Assembly (NCBI RefSeq): GCF_003122205.1
Contig: NZ_QEYE01000005.1
Location: forward strand, 62,001-126,000
Source: Maritimibacter sp. 55A14
GTDB taxonomy: Bacteria > Pseudomonadota > Alphaproteobacteria > Rhodobacterales > Rhodobacteraceae
Length of the DNA: 64,000 nucleotides
Direction: 5' to 3'
Below the pieces are notes generated by a model, which was not told where the DNA came from, made no database searches, and saw only the letters and a list, made by a program, of their open reading frames with translations. The position numbers were made by a program, and so were the translations under genes. Shown here piece after piece: positions 7,456-16,462 of the stretch. Within the stretch, counting starts at the first letter, position 1; every line of letters begins with the position of its first letter.

Positions 7456-9534
7456 TCACCGCCGACGCCAGAGATGCGCCTGCGAGGCGAGCAGGCCCTG
7501 AATTTTCGAGAGCGTGCGGTTGCCGGGACCGCCGGTCGTGAAACCGCCGGTCTCCAGCCGGTCGAGCACGACCTCCACGGGACAGGCGCGCCCGGTGAGG
7601 GGATCGAAATAGCGCGGATAGCCGATCAGCGCGGCATGAGTCAGGCCGGTCAGACAGGGACGCGCGCGGCGGCGCTCGGGCACCGGCCCGTGATCCTCGG
7701 TCAGCCCCCAGCCCGCATAAAAGGGCGCGCCCAGGCAATGCACCGGGACGCCGCGCAACAGCGCCTCGAAACCCAGGAGCGAGGTCATCGTCCAGACCTC
7801 GTCCGCGACCGCGAGGAGCGGCGCGGGCGCGGTACCGCGCAGAACGAGATCGGCCAGCGCCAGCGCGTCAGCCTCGTCCACGGCACCCGCCCTGAGACCG
7901 GCCTCCACATCCGGGTGCGGCTTGTAGAGGATCAGCGCGTCCGGGCGCGCGGCCCGCACTGCGTTCAGCAGTCCCAGATTGCTGCGCGTCTCGCCCGCAC
8001 CGCACAGGATCGACGCGTCGTCCTCCACCTGTCCAGGCACCAGCACGACCTTGCGGTCCCGTGGCAGGTCGGGCAGGTCGTGCGCGCCGGTGTTGTACTT
8101 GCTCGCGCCGCCCGCGCGCAGGCGTGCGATCAGCGCCTCCGCCCGCGCCCGTGCCGGCTGCGGCAGCGCGTCCGAGGCCGCAATCAGCCGCTCCAGCCGG
8201 CTTTCACACGCCGGATCGTAGTAGATGCCCAGATCGTCGGATACAAGCGAGAGCGGCGGCACCAGTTCCGCCCCCAACCCGCGCGAGCGCAGGAAACCGT
8301 CCTCCACCCGCAGAAGCGGCACCCCGGCCTGCGCGGCGCGTGCGGCCAGACCCGGCGGCTCCTTCCCCGCCCAGACCATCAGGCGCCGTCCCGTCCGCGC
8401 GGCAAGCGCCAGCGCCTGATCCGCGTCGCGGGCGTGGCGCAGCCCCGGCCCGAAACCGCCGAAGACACGCTGCATGTGCCCCCGCTTCCAGAGCCGGATG
8501 CCCAGCCCGACATAGCCCGCGCGATCCTCGCGCCAGGCGCGCGCCTCGGCCTCCAGCGTGTCGCAGGCGGTCTCGAAACTCCCCGGCGCATCGGCGTGGA
8601 GGTCGTACCAGACGGGCATCTCCAGCATGGCGGCCGCGAAGAGCTGCGCGGGCGTCAGCTTGCGCCCGCGCCGCGCGACCGGCCGGCGATCCGCGCTGAG
8701 CCCCCAGCCGGCATAGAAGGGCTGGCCGAAGACCTGCGGCCGGTGCCCGGCCAGGATCGCCTCGAACCCGAGTTGCGAGGACACCGTATAGACCGCCGCC
8801 GCCCCATCGAGCAGCCGCCAGGGCGACAGCGGCGCGGCGACGAGCGTGGTGCGCGCATCCGCATCCGCCGGGCCGAAATGGCCGGGGCGCAGGCCGCGCG
8901 CGGTCTCCGGATGGGTCTTGATCACGATGCCGGCGTCGGGATGCTCGGCCCGTGCGGCCTCCAGCATCTGTGCGAATGTCTCCGCATCCGCCCCGCCCAG
9001 CCGGATCGAGGCATCGCCGCGGGTCTGGTCCACGACCAGCACATAGCCCGGATCGGGCGGGTCGAGCGCGGGATCGCAGGCGCAGTATTTCGACAGATGC
9101 GCGGCGCGCATCCGGGCGATGCCGGCCTCGGCCCGCGCGAGGAGCGCGGGATCGTCGAGCGGCGCATGTACCAGCATTTTCTCCAGGTCACTGGCTGCGG
9201 AGGCATCGCAATGAAGGCCCCGCCCGTCAAGCATCAGCCCGATCGGCAGGCCGCCCGCGCGTCCCGGCAGGACCGAGCGCAGGAAGGCGTCCTCGACCCG
9301 CACGAGCGGCACGCCGCGCTGCGCCGCCACCCAGGCACCCCGGCGCGATGTCGGACCCGCGCCCCAGACCGCGACGCCGTCCCCCGGCCCCGGCAACCCC
9401 AGGCGCAGTTCATGACCAGCAAGCGTCAGGATGCGCCGGATGCGCCGGCCGGTCAGAAACCCGCCGCTATAGACGAATAGCCGCCGGGGCAGCACCGTCC
9501 CGGCGGCAGGCTCGTCAGGACCCGGCGCCGTCAC
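7456..9534 (-). CDS. kpsC: Capsule polysaccharide Kdo transferase KpsC
   Basis: 692-residue cytoplasmic enzyme that builds the poly-Kdo linker on the lipid anchor of group 2-type capsules. It consists of two related glycosyltransferase modules. Each carries the same signature, LGFEAILAGHRPQVFGQPFY then AGWGL near residue 250, and LGFEALLRGVPVHCLGAPFY then AGWGL near 580. Each also has an SKY motif (LSKYCACD, ASKYNTGA) and an RVEDxFLRS motif. This tandem duplication is diagnostic of KpsC. It starts at a GTG nine bases after the stop of the export gene upstream, so it is in one operon with it. Confidence 0.95.
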   Translation of the reverse strand: MTAPGPDEPAAGTVLPRRLFVYSGGFLTGRRIRRILTLAGHELRLGLPGPGDGVAVWGAGPTSRRGAWVAAQRGVPLVRVEDAFLRSVLPGRAGGLPIGLMLDGRGLHCDASAASDLEKMLVHAPLDDPALLARAEAGIARMRAAHLSKYCACDPALDPPDPGYVLVVDQTRGDASIRLGGADAETFAQMLEAARAEHPDAGIVIKTHPETARGLRPGHFGPADADARTTLVAAPLSPWRLLDGAAAVYTVSSQLGFEAILAGHRPQVFGQPFYAGWGLSADRRPVARRGRKLTPAQLFAAAMLEMPVWYDLHADAPGSFETACDTLEAEARAWREDRAGYVGLGIRLWKRGHMQRVFGGFGPGLRHARDADQALALAARTGRRLMVWAGKEPPGLAARAAQAGVPLLRVEDGFLRSRGLGAELVPPLSLVSDDLGIYYDPACESRLERLIAASDALPQPARARAEALIARLRAGGASKYNTGAHDLPDLPRDRKVVLVPGQVEDDASILCGAGETRSNLGLLNAVRAARPDALILYKPHPDVEAGLRAGAVDEADALALADLVLRGTAPAPLLAVADEVWTMTSLLGFEALLRGVPVHCLGAPFYAGWGLTEDHGPVPERRRARPCLTGLTHAALIGYPRYFDPLTGRACPVEVVLDRLETGGFTTGGPGNRTLSKIQGLLASQAHLWRRR

Positions 9535-9543
9535 GCCGCCGCC

Positions 9544-10695
9544 TCACTGCGAGGCGAGTTGCGTGGCCGAGTTGACCGAGGTGATCGAACCCGTGAGCGC
9601 CCCGAGAACCTTGATCCACTGCACATAGGGCGCCTCGGTGACATAGACCGTGTCGCCGTCGCGGATCAGGAAGTCGCGGGCCTCGAACATGCCGTTGGTC
9701 TCGGTCAGGTCGAGTACATAGACCATCCGCTGCAACCCGATCAGGTCGTCGCGGCCCAGAACCGCATTGGCCACCGGCGCGGGCTCGTCGCGCAGAACGA
9801 AGACGCCGGTCGGATCGGCGAGGTTGGAGTTCAGCCCGCCGACCTGCGCGATCGCCTCCAGCGCCGAGAGATCGGGCGAGTCGAAGGGCACGCGGGTCTG
9901 CGCGCCGGTCGCGCCCATCGCGGTGAAAGCGCGCGTGTCCTGTTCCACGATGATCCGGTCGCCGGGCCGCAGCGCGATGTCGAGATCGGGTTCCTGGAAC
10001 AGATCCTCCAGCCAGACCGTGCCGCGCTCCTTGCCGCGGATCACCGTGACCTTGGTCGTCTCGGACTCCATCGCGGGGCCGATGCCGCCCGCGCGCGCGA
10101 TCATCGCGGTCAGGGTCCGGGTGGAGCGTTCGATCGGATAGACGCCCTGCCCGGCCACGCCGCCCACGATGCTGATGGTGGACCCGTCGCCTGCGGCGCG
10201 CGCCACCATGATCTGCGGATCGGGGGTCTGCGGATCGAGCTTCCGGGTGATGATCCGGCGCAGTTCCTCGGGCGTGTTGCCCGCCGCGCGGATGCGCCCG
10301 GCATAGGGAATGAAGATATGGCCGGTGCCATCGACCTGCACCTCGGTCAGCGGCGTGCCGCCCGATCCGCCACCCGGCGCACCGACGCTGAGCAGCCCCT
10401 GCTCGACATTCTCGTAGACGGTCATAGCGAGGACATCGCCGGGCCGGATCGTGTCCGACCCCAACTGCCTGGCATTCAGGAAGGCGGGCGAGAAGCCCAG
10501 TTCCGGCGTCACCGCCGTTGCGCGGGTCACGCGGTCATTGACCGAAACCACGAAGGCATTGCCCTGCCGCTGCACGGAGCCCGAATAGATCTCGCGCTTG
10601 CTGGGCCCCGAACGAGGCAATCCGCAACCCGCCACAGTGCCCGCCAGCACCACGAGGACCAGAATCCTGGCCCCCTTCACCACACGCATTTTCAC
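9544..10695 (-). CDS. Capsule polysaccharide export outer-membrane lipoprotein (Wza/KpsD-type)
   Basis: 383-residue polysaccharide-export (OPX) protein thought to form the outer-membrane channel for capsule. The N-terminus is a lipoprotein signal, ILVLVVLAGTVAGCG, with the lipobox Cys in AGC. The poly-export domain follows (DTIRPGDVLAMTVYENVEQG, then YAGRIRAAGNTPEELR), then SLBB-type repeats (IVGGVAGQGVYPIERS; LRPGDRIIVEQD). The C-terminus has a hydrophobic/amphipathic segment. AAGGAG seven bases before the GTG at 10695 decides the start; the ATG two codons later is the alternative. Lies between kpsS and kpsC on the same strand. Confidence 0.92.
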   Translation of the reverse strand: MKMRVVKGARILVLVVLAGTVAGCGLPRSGPSKREIYSGSVQRQGNAFVVSVNDRVTRATAVTPELGFSPAFLNARQLGSDTIRPGDVLAMTVYENVEQGLLSVGAPGGGSGGTPLTEVQVDGTGHIFIPYAGRIRAAGNTPEELRRIITRKLDPQTPDPQIMVARAAGDGSTISIVGGVAGQGVYPIERSTRTLTAMIARAGGIGPAMESETTKVTVIRGKERGTVWLEDLFQEPDLDIALRPGDRIIVEQDTRAFTAMGATGAQTRVPFDSPDLSALEAIAQVGGLNSNLADPTGVFVLRDEPAPVANAVLGRDDLIGLQRMVYVLDLTETNGMFEARDFLIRDGDTVYVTEAPYVQWIKVLGALTGSITSVNSATQLASQ

Positions 10696-10746
10696 GGCAA
10701 GGCTCCTTACTGCTCGTTCCTGCCTTATGTTTTTCGGAGAGCCTAC

Positions 10747-10767
10747 AGAAAAGGCTTGAAAAAAGCC
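10747..10767 (-). terminator. Weak hairpin with T-run between kpsS and the export gene
   Basis: On the minus strand GGCTT-TTTTC-AAGCC is followed by TTTTCTG. The stem is only five base pairs, but the layout is that of an intrinsic terminator or attenuator in the 89-base gap between kpsS and the next gene. It could lower expression of the downstream pair. Confidence 0.35.
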
Positions 10768-10784
10768 AGTCACTTAAAGGCGAA

Positions 10785-12077
10785 TCACCGGACCACGCGC
10801 AATTGTTGCGCCGGCGCCGCGTCGCCCCGGAAAAGCGCGTCATAGGGATCGTGTTCAGCCAGCAGCATGTCGGTGACCCGACGCAGGAGTTGGCGGCGTC
10901 CGCGGGCGGAATAGAAGCCGCCCTGAACCTGGCTGGTTTCCATCAGGTAGTGGCGGTAGCTGCGATAGGCGCGAGTGTCGGGCAGGTCGGGGTCGGCGAA
11001 GAACTCTTCCAGCGGCTGGTCGGACAGGAACTCCGGCTTGCAATAGACGGCGCGGCCGAAGGCGCGCACCGGCACCCCGCGCCAGAGCGCCTGTTGCGCC
11101 GCGGTAGAGTTGATCGTCACGCAGCTTCGCGCCTGATCCAGAAGCGCCGCCAGCTTGCCGCCGCGCACGAAATGCACGCGCTCCGCAATGCCCAGCGCGC
11201 GCGCCTTGCGCATGGCCTCGCGTCGCAGGGGCTGGCGCCCGTCCTCCAGCGGATGGGCCTTGATGACCAGGTGATGATGCGTCGGCGCACCCCGCGCGAA
11301 ACCTTCGAGGCAGATATCGACAAACCCGGTCATCGAGGTGAAGGGGCTGTGGCTCTGGACAGATGCGTCGTGCCCCAGTTGCAGAAGCACCAGGTGATAG
11401 GCGAAGCCGCCCTGCTTGATCCGCCGGGTTGCGATCGTGCGTTGCAGGGCGTGGCGCGGGATTGCCAGCAGGCGCAGGAGATAGAGCCGGAATTCCTGCG
11501 CGACGGTCAGGCTGCGATGCGGCCGGAAATTGGCGTAGCGGCGGTTCCGGGTCAGCACATGGAAATGATAGAGCGCGCCATAGAAGACATGCTGGCGCAT
11601 GTCGCCCCAGCGCGGCGGTGCATCCGGCAGGTCGAGGTCGCGCCCCCTGAGTTGCGCCTGCATCTGCGCAACCGGCATGTCCATGAGCCGCGAATGGCCG
11701 TTCACGCCGCCGCGCTCATAGGTCACCCAGTAGGGCCGCAGATAGCCTTCCTCGAAACAGTGGACGGTAATCCCGGCCTGGCGCGCGCCCTGGACCGCAG
11801 CGGCATGGACCGGGCGGGTATCGCCATAGAGCACCAGATCGGTGACGCCGTGGCGGGTGAGCAGCGCGCGCAGCGCCGCCGGCCATTCATCGGGTCGGCC
11901 TGTGAAAGGGGTATAGCTGGCGTGATCGCGCCAGAAGACCTGATCGCCGCGATTGAAGCCCACGCGGTGGACGCGCGCGCCGGCGCTGAGCAGCATCCGG
12001 CCAAGCTGGTCGAAGAACGGTCCGTGCGGGCCCTGCAAAAACAGGAAGCTGCGCCCTGCCCCGGATACCATGCCCAT
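10785..12077 (-). CDS. kpsS: Capsule polysaccharide Kdo transferase KpsS
   Basis: 430-residue glycosyltransferase expected to add the first Kdo to the lipid acceptor of capsular polysaccharide. The start region RSFLFLQGPHGPFFDQL is characteristic of KpsS, as are GFNRGDQVFW, LYGDTRPVH, CFEEGYLRPYWVTYE, and the later VIKAHPLEDGRQ and TINSTAAQQALWRGVPV. The ATG at 12077 has GGAG about ten bases upstream and fits family length; in-frame ATGs at 12140 and 12200 would add poorly conserved basic residues. First gene of the leftward kpsS-export-kpsC group. No KpsM/T/E transporter genes are in the window. Confidence 0.93.
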   Translation of the reverse strand: MGMVSGAGRSFLFLQGPHGPFFDQLGRMLLSAGARVHRVGFNRGDQVFWRDHASYTPFTGRPDEWPAALRALLTRHGVTDLVLYGDTRPVHAAAVQGARQAGITVHCFEEGYLRPYWVTYERGGVNGHSRLMDMPVAQMQAQLRGRDLDLPDAPPRWGDMRQHVFYGALYHFHVLTRNRRYANFRPHRSLTVAQEFRLYLLRLLAIPRHALQRTIATRRIKQGGFAYHLVLLQLGHDASVQSHSPFTSMTGFVDICLEGFARGAPTHHHLVIKAHPLEDGRQPLRREAMRKARALGIAERVHFVRGGKLAALLDQARSCVTINSTAAQQALWRGVPVRAFGRAVYCKPEFLSDQPLEEFFADPDLPDTRAYRSYRHYLMETSQVQGGFYSARGRRQLLRRVTDMLLAEHDPYDALFRGDAAPAQQLRVVR

Positions 12078-12316
12078 ATTGCCGCTTCTCCACCTGCCGC
12101 CCCTGCCGCGCCGGAACTGTTGCCCGAACCGCCGGGCCATGTCATCAGAATCGACGAATTTTCCGGTATTTTTCCGGCATTTGTGTAGCCATTTCTGCAT
12201 ATTCCGCGTCTGCTCCTGCCCGAGCGCGGCCAGGATAGGTCCGGGCCGCAGCCTCTTGCCTGCCGGACGCACAGCCGCTACGCCTGCCTGCGGACAGTCA
12301 CGAAAGGCCCGGCGCC

Positions 12317-12913
12317 ATGTTCACAGGCATCATCACCGATACCGGCACCATCCTGGAGCTGGAGCGGCGCGGCGATCTGCGCGCGCGCATCGCCACCGGC
12401 TATGACACCGCCACAATCGACATCGGCGCCTCCATCGCCTGCGATGGGGTCTGCCTGACGGTGGTGGCGCTGGGACGCGACGGGCAGGACTGGTTCGAGG
12501 TGGATATCTCCGCCGAGACCGTCTCGAGGACCAACCTGGCGCGCTGGAAACCCGGCGCGCGGGTCAATCTGGAACGCGCGCTGCGCGTGGGCGACGAGCT
12601 GGGCGGGCATATCGTCTCGGGCCATGTGGACGGGATCGCGGAAATCACCGCGCTGGCCGACGAGGGCGACAGCACCCGCGTCACGCTGCGCGCGCCCGAG
12701 GCGCTGGCGCGGTTCATCGCGCCCAAGGGCTCGGTGGCGCTCAACGGCACGTCGCTGACAGTGAACGAGGTGGAAGGCACCAGTTTCGGGATCAATTTCA
12801 TTCCGCACACCAAGGACGTCACCACATGGGGCGAGGCGGCGGTGGGCGACGCCGTCAATCTGGAGATCGACACGCTGGCGCGCTACGTCGCGCGGCTCAG
12901 GGACTGGGCATAG
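12317..12913 (+). CDS. ribE: Riboflavin synthase alpha subunit
   Basis: 198-residue enzyme that dismutates two 6,7-dimethyl-8-ribityllumazine molecules to riboflavin. It begins with the conserved MFTGIITDTGTI and has two lumazine-binding repeats: ASIACDGVCLTVV in the first and GSVALNGTSLTVNEVEG in the second, with GHIVSGHVDG between them. Length matches the family. No FMN riboswitch could be recognised in the bases before it. It stands alone between the leftward capsule operon and the leftward PAP2 gene. Confidence 0.97.
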   Translation: MFTGIITDTGTILELERRGDLRARIATGYDTATIDIGASIACDGVCLTVVALGRDGQDWFEVDISAETVSRTNLARWKPGARVNLERALRVGDELGGHIVSGHVDGIAEITALADEGDSTRVTLRAPEALARFIAPKGSVALNGTSLTVNEVEGTSFGINFIPHTKDVTTWGEAAVGDAVNLEIDTLARYVARLRDWA

Positions 12914-12923
12914 CGGCGCGCGG

Positions 12924-14006
12924 CTAGAGCGTGGTCTCCACCGCCTTTTCCTGCGCATTCGCGGGCTGGTGGCGGGAGAGCCGCGCCGCCAGTTTCCAGC
13001 ACAGGATCGCCAGGATGATCCCGGCATAGCCGTCCACAGCGTAATGCCAGCCGAGATGCACCGATCCGAGCAGGATCAGGAATGTGAAGAGGCTGAGCAG
13101 CAGCCCAGCCCAGCGCGCATAGGCGAAACCGCAGAGCGCCAGCAGCGTCGAGGAGGCCAGGTGCATGCTGGGCATCGCCGAAATGCCGCCTGCCAGCCGG
13201 TCGTCGCGAAGGTAGCCCTCCCAGAGCAGATCCTGCACGTTCAGCGCCCAGACCGGGCTGACTTCGTTGAATCGGTTGAGCATGTCCATCAGCGGCACGA
13301 ACGTCTCCCCGAAACCCAGTCCCTGGTAATAGACCGGCCCGGCGGAGGAGAACGCCATCGCGAGGAGATTGCCGCCGATGGCCCAGGTCAGGACGAAAGC
13401 CAAAAGGAAGGTCATCCGCCGGCGCTGGTCGGTCACCGAAAAACACACGAGGAAAAGCACGAAATACGTCAGGAAGAGCCAGAAATGGTAGACTCCGTTG
13501 ATGAAGGTGGTCATCTCCGGTGTGCCCAGGAGTGGCTTGAGTAGCTCATACGGGTGGTAGCCGAAATGCAGCAGCCGGTCGAACTCGGCGAAGGCCACGT
13601 CCCAGTCGAAGGGCTGGACATGGGGAATGACGGTCTTGAAATAGGTGAAGCTATCGAAGAAAACGACGAGGCAGAAGAGCGCGAAGGCGCCGCCGATCAT
13701 GCGCTCGGGGTCGACCAGCACGCCGCGGATCTTGCCCACAAAGGCGTCCAGCGGACGGGCGGGCCGTTCGAACACAGCCATCAACAGAAGCGTCCGGACG
13801 CACAGGATCATCAGGAAAAGCGGAATCATCACGCCGAAAAGCGTGGCGAGCGATTGCATCAGGGTGTTGTCATAGGCCAGGCCCAGAAACCGGGCGGTGG
13901 TCATCGCCGCCAGGGAATGAACGCCGATGAGCCCGGCGAACAGCCCGTGTCTTTTCATGAAACCCTGGAGATCCGGGTTGCGGCGCCCGGTCTCGGAAGC
14001 GGTCAT
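12924..14006 (-). CDS. PAP2-like integral membrane phosphatase/phosphotransferase
   Basis: About 360-residue polytopic membrane protein with six or more hydrophobic segments. The C-terminal half has the two PAP2 signatures: GGISAMPSMHLAS (SxMPSMH type) and GSVHLGWHYAVDGYAG (H...D type). It resembles the family that includes inositolphosphorylceramide synthase and related lipid phosphotransferases. The substrate is unknown; a lipid-linked phosphate or phospholipid is likely. The start is taken at the ATG at 14006; an in-frame GTG two codons upstream is possible. It lies opposite the rib genes, between ribE and ribBA. Confidence 0.85.
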   Translation of the reverse strand: MTASETGRRNPDLQGFMKRHGLFAGLIGVHSLAAMTTARFLGLAYDNTLMQSLATLFGVMIPLFLMILCVRTLLLMAVFERPARPLDAFVGKIRGVLVDPERMIGGAFALFCLVVFFDSFTYFKTVIPHVQPFDWDVAFAEFDRLLHFGYHPYELLKPLLGTPEMTTFINGVYHFWLFLTYFVLFLVCFSVTDQRRRMTFLLAFVLTWAIGGNLLAMAFSSAGPVYYQGLGFGETFVPLMDMLNRFNEVSPVWALNVQDLLWEGYLRDDRLAGGISAMPSMHLASSTLLALCGFAYARWAGLLLSLFTFLILLGSVHLGWHYAVDGYAGIILAILCWKLAARLSRHQPANAQEKAVETTL

Positions 14007-14224
14007 GGTCACGGCGAAACTCCACGACAATCGACAGAACTTTGCGGTCAGTGATCCCGCCCCATTGTGTCACCAGTTGGGCGAAAGCCTGAAACTTACC
14101 GCGCATTGTCGCGCCGGGCGGCGGGCTGCCCGCCCCGACGGGCGTGTCCTCGCGGCCCGTGGCTCTGGTCAGTGGCCGCGGAATGTTCTATCTGGCCAAG
14201 CGGAAAGCGCAGAGGTGAATCGCC

Positions 14225-15346
14225 ATGAGCACGGACAGCCAGGAACAGGACCGGCAAGACTATTCCGGCGCGATTTCCTCGATCGAGGAGATCATCGAGG
14301 ACGCGCGCAACGGCCGGATGTTCATCCTCGTTGATCACGAGGACCGCGAGAACGAGGGCGATCTGGTGATACCGGCGCAGATGGCCACCCCGGACGCAAT
14401 CAACTTCATGGCCAAATACGGCCGCGGGCTGATCTGCCTGGCGCTGACCGGCGCGCGGATCGACGCGCTGGGCCTGCCGCTCATGGCGTCCTACAACGCC
14501 TCGCGCCACGAGACCGCCTTCACCGTCTCGATCGAGGCGCGCGAGGGCGTCACCACCGGCATCTCGGCGCATGACCGCGCGCGCACCGTGGCGGTCGCGA
14601 CCGATCCGGGCACCACCGCGGCCGATATCGCCACGCCGGGCCATGTGTTTCCGCTGCGCGCGCAGGATGGCGGCGTGCTGGTGCGGGCCGGACATACCGA
14701 AGCCGCGGTGGACGTGGCCCGGCTGGCGGGCCTCAACCCATCGGGGGTGATCTGCGAGATCATGAACGAGGACGGCACCATGGCGCGGCTGCCCGACCTG
14801 GTCGCCTTCGCCCGGCGCCACGGCATGAAGATCGGCACGATCTCGGATCTCATCGCCTATCGCCGCCGCCACGACAATCTGGTCACCGAGACCGACCGGC
14901 GTCCGGTGCGCTCGTCCTATGGCGGCGACTGGACGATGCGCGTCTTCACAGACCGCACCAAGGGCACCGAGCATGTGGTGCTGACCAAGGGCGACATCAC
15001 CACGCCCGAGCCAGTGCTGGTGCGCACCCATTCGCTGCATGCGCTGGAGGATGTGCTGGGCCTGGGCCCCGGCCCCGCCGATCAGGTGGAGCGCGCGATG
15101 AAGATCGTTGCCGCCGAGGGGCGCGGCGCGGTCTGCCTGTTCCGCGACCCGCGCGCCACGCTGCTGCTGGACGACGACGAGGACGGCCCGCGCACCGTGC
15201 GCCAGGTCGGGCTGGGCTCGCAGATCCTGTCGTCGATGGGGCTGCATGACCTGATCCTGCTCACCGACTCGCCCGCCACACGCTATGTCGGGCTCGACGC
15301 CTACGGGCTGCGTATCGTGGGCACCCGCCCGATCACCGAGGAGTGA
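14225..15346 (+). CDS. ribB: 3,4-dihydroxy-2-butanone-4-phosphate synthase with degenerate GTP cyclohydrolase II-like domain
   Basis: 373-residue RibBA-type fusion. The N-terminal RibB domain (about 15-210) is intact: [26 protein letters not shown] and [11 protein letters not shown] carry the metal/substrate residues that make dihydroxybutanone phosphate from ribulose 5-phosphate. The C-terminal part (about 220-373) has the RibA fold outline, but where RibA has SECLTGD and RCDCG with zinc-binding Cys, this protein reads [16 protein letters not shown], and RQEGRGIGL is replaced by [11 protein letters not shown]. The cyclohydrolase half is therefore probably inactive, as in the RibBX variants reported from Proteobacteria. 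Four bases before ribH. Confidence 0.93.
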   Translation: MSTDSQEQDRQDYSGAISSIEEIIEDARNGRMFILVDHEDRENEGDLVIPAQMATPDAINFMAKYGRGLICLALTGARIDALGLPLMASYNASRHETAFTVSIEAREGVTTGISAHDRARTVAVATDPGTTAADIATPGHVFPLRAQDGGVLVRAGHTEAAVDVARLAGLNPSGVICEIMNEDGTMARLPDLVAFARRHGMKIGTISDLIAYRRRHDNLVTETDRRPVRSSYGGDWTMRVFTDRTKGTEHVVLTKGDITTPEPVLVRTHSLHALEDVLGLGPGPADQVERAMKIVAAEGRGAVCLFRDPRATLLLDDDEDGPRTVRQVGLGSQILSSMGLHDLILLTDSPATRYVGLDAYGLRIVGTRPITEE

Positions 15347-15349
15347 GCC

Positions 15350-15904
15350 ATGGCCGGACATGAGACACAGGACGCGCTGGCGCTGCCGAAATTCGACAAG
15401 CCGGTGAAGCTGCTGATCGTGGTCGCGCCCTTTTACCGCGACATCGCCGACAACCTTGTCAAGGGCGCGCGCGCGGTCATCGAGGCGGCCGGCGCCACCG
15501 CCGAACTGGTCGAGGTGCCGGGCGCGCTGGAGGTGCCCGTGGCGATCCGCATCGCGCACCGGCAGTCGAATTTCGACGGCTTCGTGGCGCTGGGCTGCGT
15601 GATCCGGGGCGAGACCACGCATTATGAGACGGTCTGCAACGACAGCTCCCGCGCGCTCATGCTGCTGGGACTCGAGGGCGCGCATATCGGCAACGGTATC
15701 CTGACGGTCGAGAACCGTGCCCAGGCCGAGGTCCGGGCCGATCCCGCGGAGATGGACAAGGGCGGCGGCGCGGCGGCCGCGGCGCTGCATCTGGTCGCGC
15801 TTTTCCGGAAATACACCGGCAGCCCCAAGGGCATCGGCTTCCGTCCCGCATCCGAGGAATTCCGCATCGCCGAAAGCGACAAAACGGGGCCGCAACGCAC
15901 ATGA
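15350..15904 (+). CDS. ribH: 6,7-dimethyl-8-ribityllumazine synthase
   Basis: 184-residue lumazine synthase, which condenses the RibB and RibD products in the penultimate riboflavin step and assembles into hollow oligomers. Motifs: LLIVVAPFYRDIADNLVKGA, EVPGALEVPVAI, GCVIRGETTHYE and the catalytic region near NGILTVENRAQAEVRA. The C-terminus carries a tail of about 20 residues. Follows ribB by 4 bases and overlaps nusB as ATGA. Confidence 0.96.
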   Translation: MAGHETQDALALPKFDKPVKLLIVVAPFYRDIADNLVKGARAVIEAAGATAELVEVPGALEVPVAIRIAHRQSNFDGFVALGCVIRGETTHYETVCNDSSRALMLLGLEGAHIGNGILTVENRAQAEVRADPAEMDKGGGAAAAALHLVALFRKYTGSPKGIGFRPASEEFRIAESDKTGPQRT

Positions 15905-16380
15905 CCGCCCATTCAGACCGTGAGACGATGCAGCGCGCCCGCGCCGCAGCCCGGCTCAACGCCGTCCAGGCGCTTTTCCAGATGGAGGCGACGGGCGGTG
16001 CGCTCGACGATGTGCGCCACGAGTTCGAGACGCATCGGCTGGGCGCCACCCTCGGCGACGAGGAGGAACTGGCGGAGGCCGACCTGTGGCTCTTCCGCGC
16101 GCTGCTCGAAGGCGCGGTGGAGCGGCAGGCGAAGATCGACCAGATGACGGACCGCGCGCTGGTTGCGAAATGGCCGATCGCGCGCATCGACCCGACGCTC
16201 CGGGCGCTGTTCCGCGCCGCAGGCGCCGAACTGGTGGGCCGCGACACGCCGCCGCGCGTGGTGGTCAACGAGTTTGTGGAAGTGGCCAAGGCCTTCTATC
16301 CCGAGGGTCGCGAGGTCAAATTCGTCAACGCTGTGCTCGACCACATGGCGCGCGAGGCCAAGCCCGACGCCTTCGCCTGA
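15901..16380 (+). CDS. nusB: Transcription antitermination factor NusB
   Basis: 159-residue all-helical RNA-binding protein that, with NusE, loads antitermination complexes on rRNA transcripts. ARLNAVQALFQME starts the first helix, and PRVVVNEFVEVAKAFYPEG with EVKFVNAVLDHMAR form the C-terminal signature. The four-base overlap with ribH couples translation; the ribH-nusB pair is widespread. Confidence 0.96.
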   Translation: MTAHSDRETMQRARAAARLNAVQALFQMEATGGALDDVRHEFETHRLGATLGDEEELAEADLWLFRALLEGAVERQAKIDQMTDRALVAKWPIARIDPTLRALFRAAGAELVGRDTPPRVVVNEFVEVAKAFYPEGREVKFVNAVLDHMAREAKPDAFA

Positions 16381-16462
16381 GCGACGCGCTTGCCGCTGGT
16401 CGCGCGAAAGTGATCGCCTCCGGGCGTGGACGTGCTACCTGTGGATGCGAAAGGCCCGGCCG

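Noticed and set aside
7291-9480. A 729-codon open frame on the plus strand opposite kpsC
   Set aside because: Antisense shadow of kpsC; composition is Arg/Gln/His-rich low-complexity typical of such frames, and kpsC has strong motifs.
12078-12200. Longer KpsS N-terminus starting at 12200 or 12140
   Set aside because: The added residues are basic and unlike KpsS N-termini; the ATG at 12077 has a usable ribosome-binding site and fits the family start.
12078-12316. FMN riboswitch before ribE
   Set aside because: No RFN-like conserved blocks were recognised in the leader.
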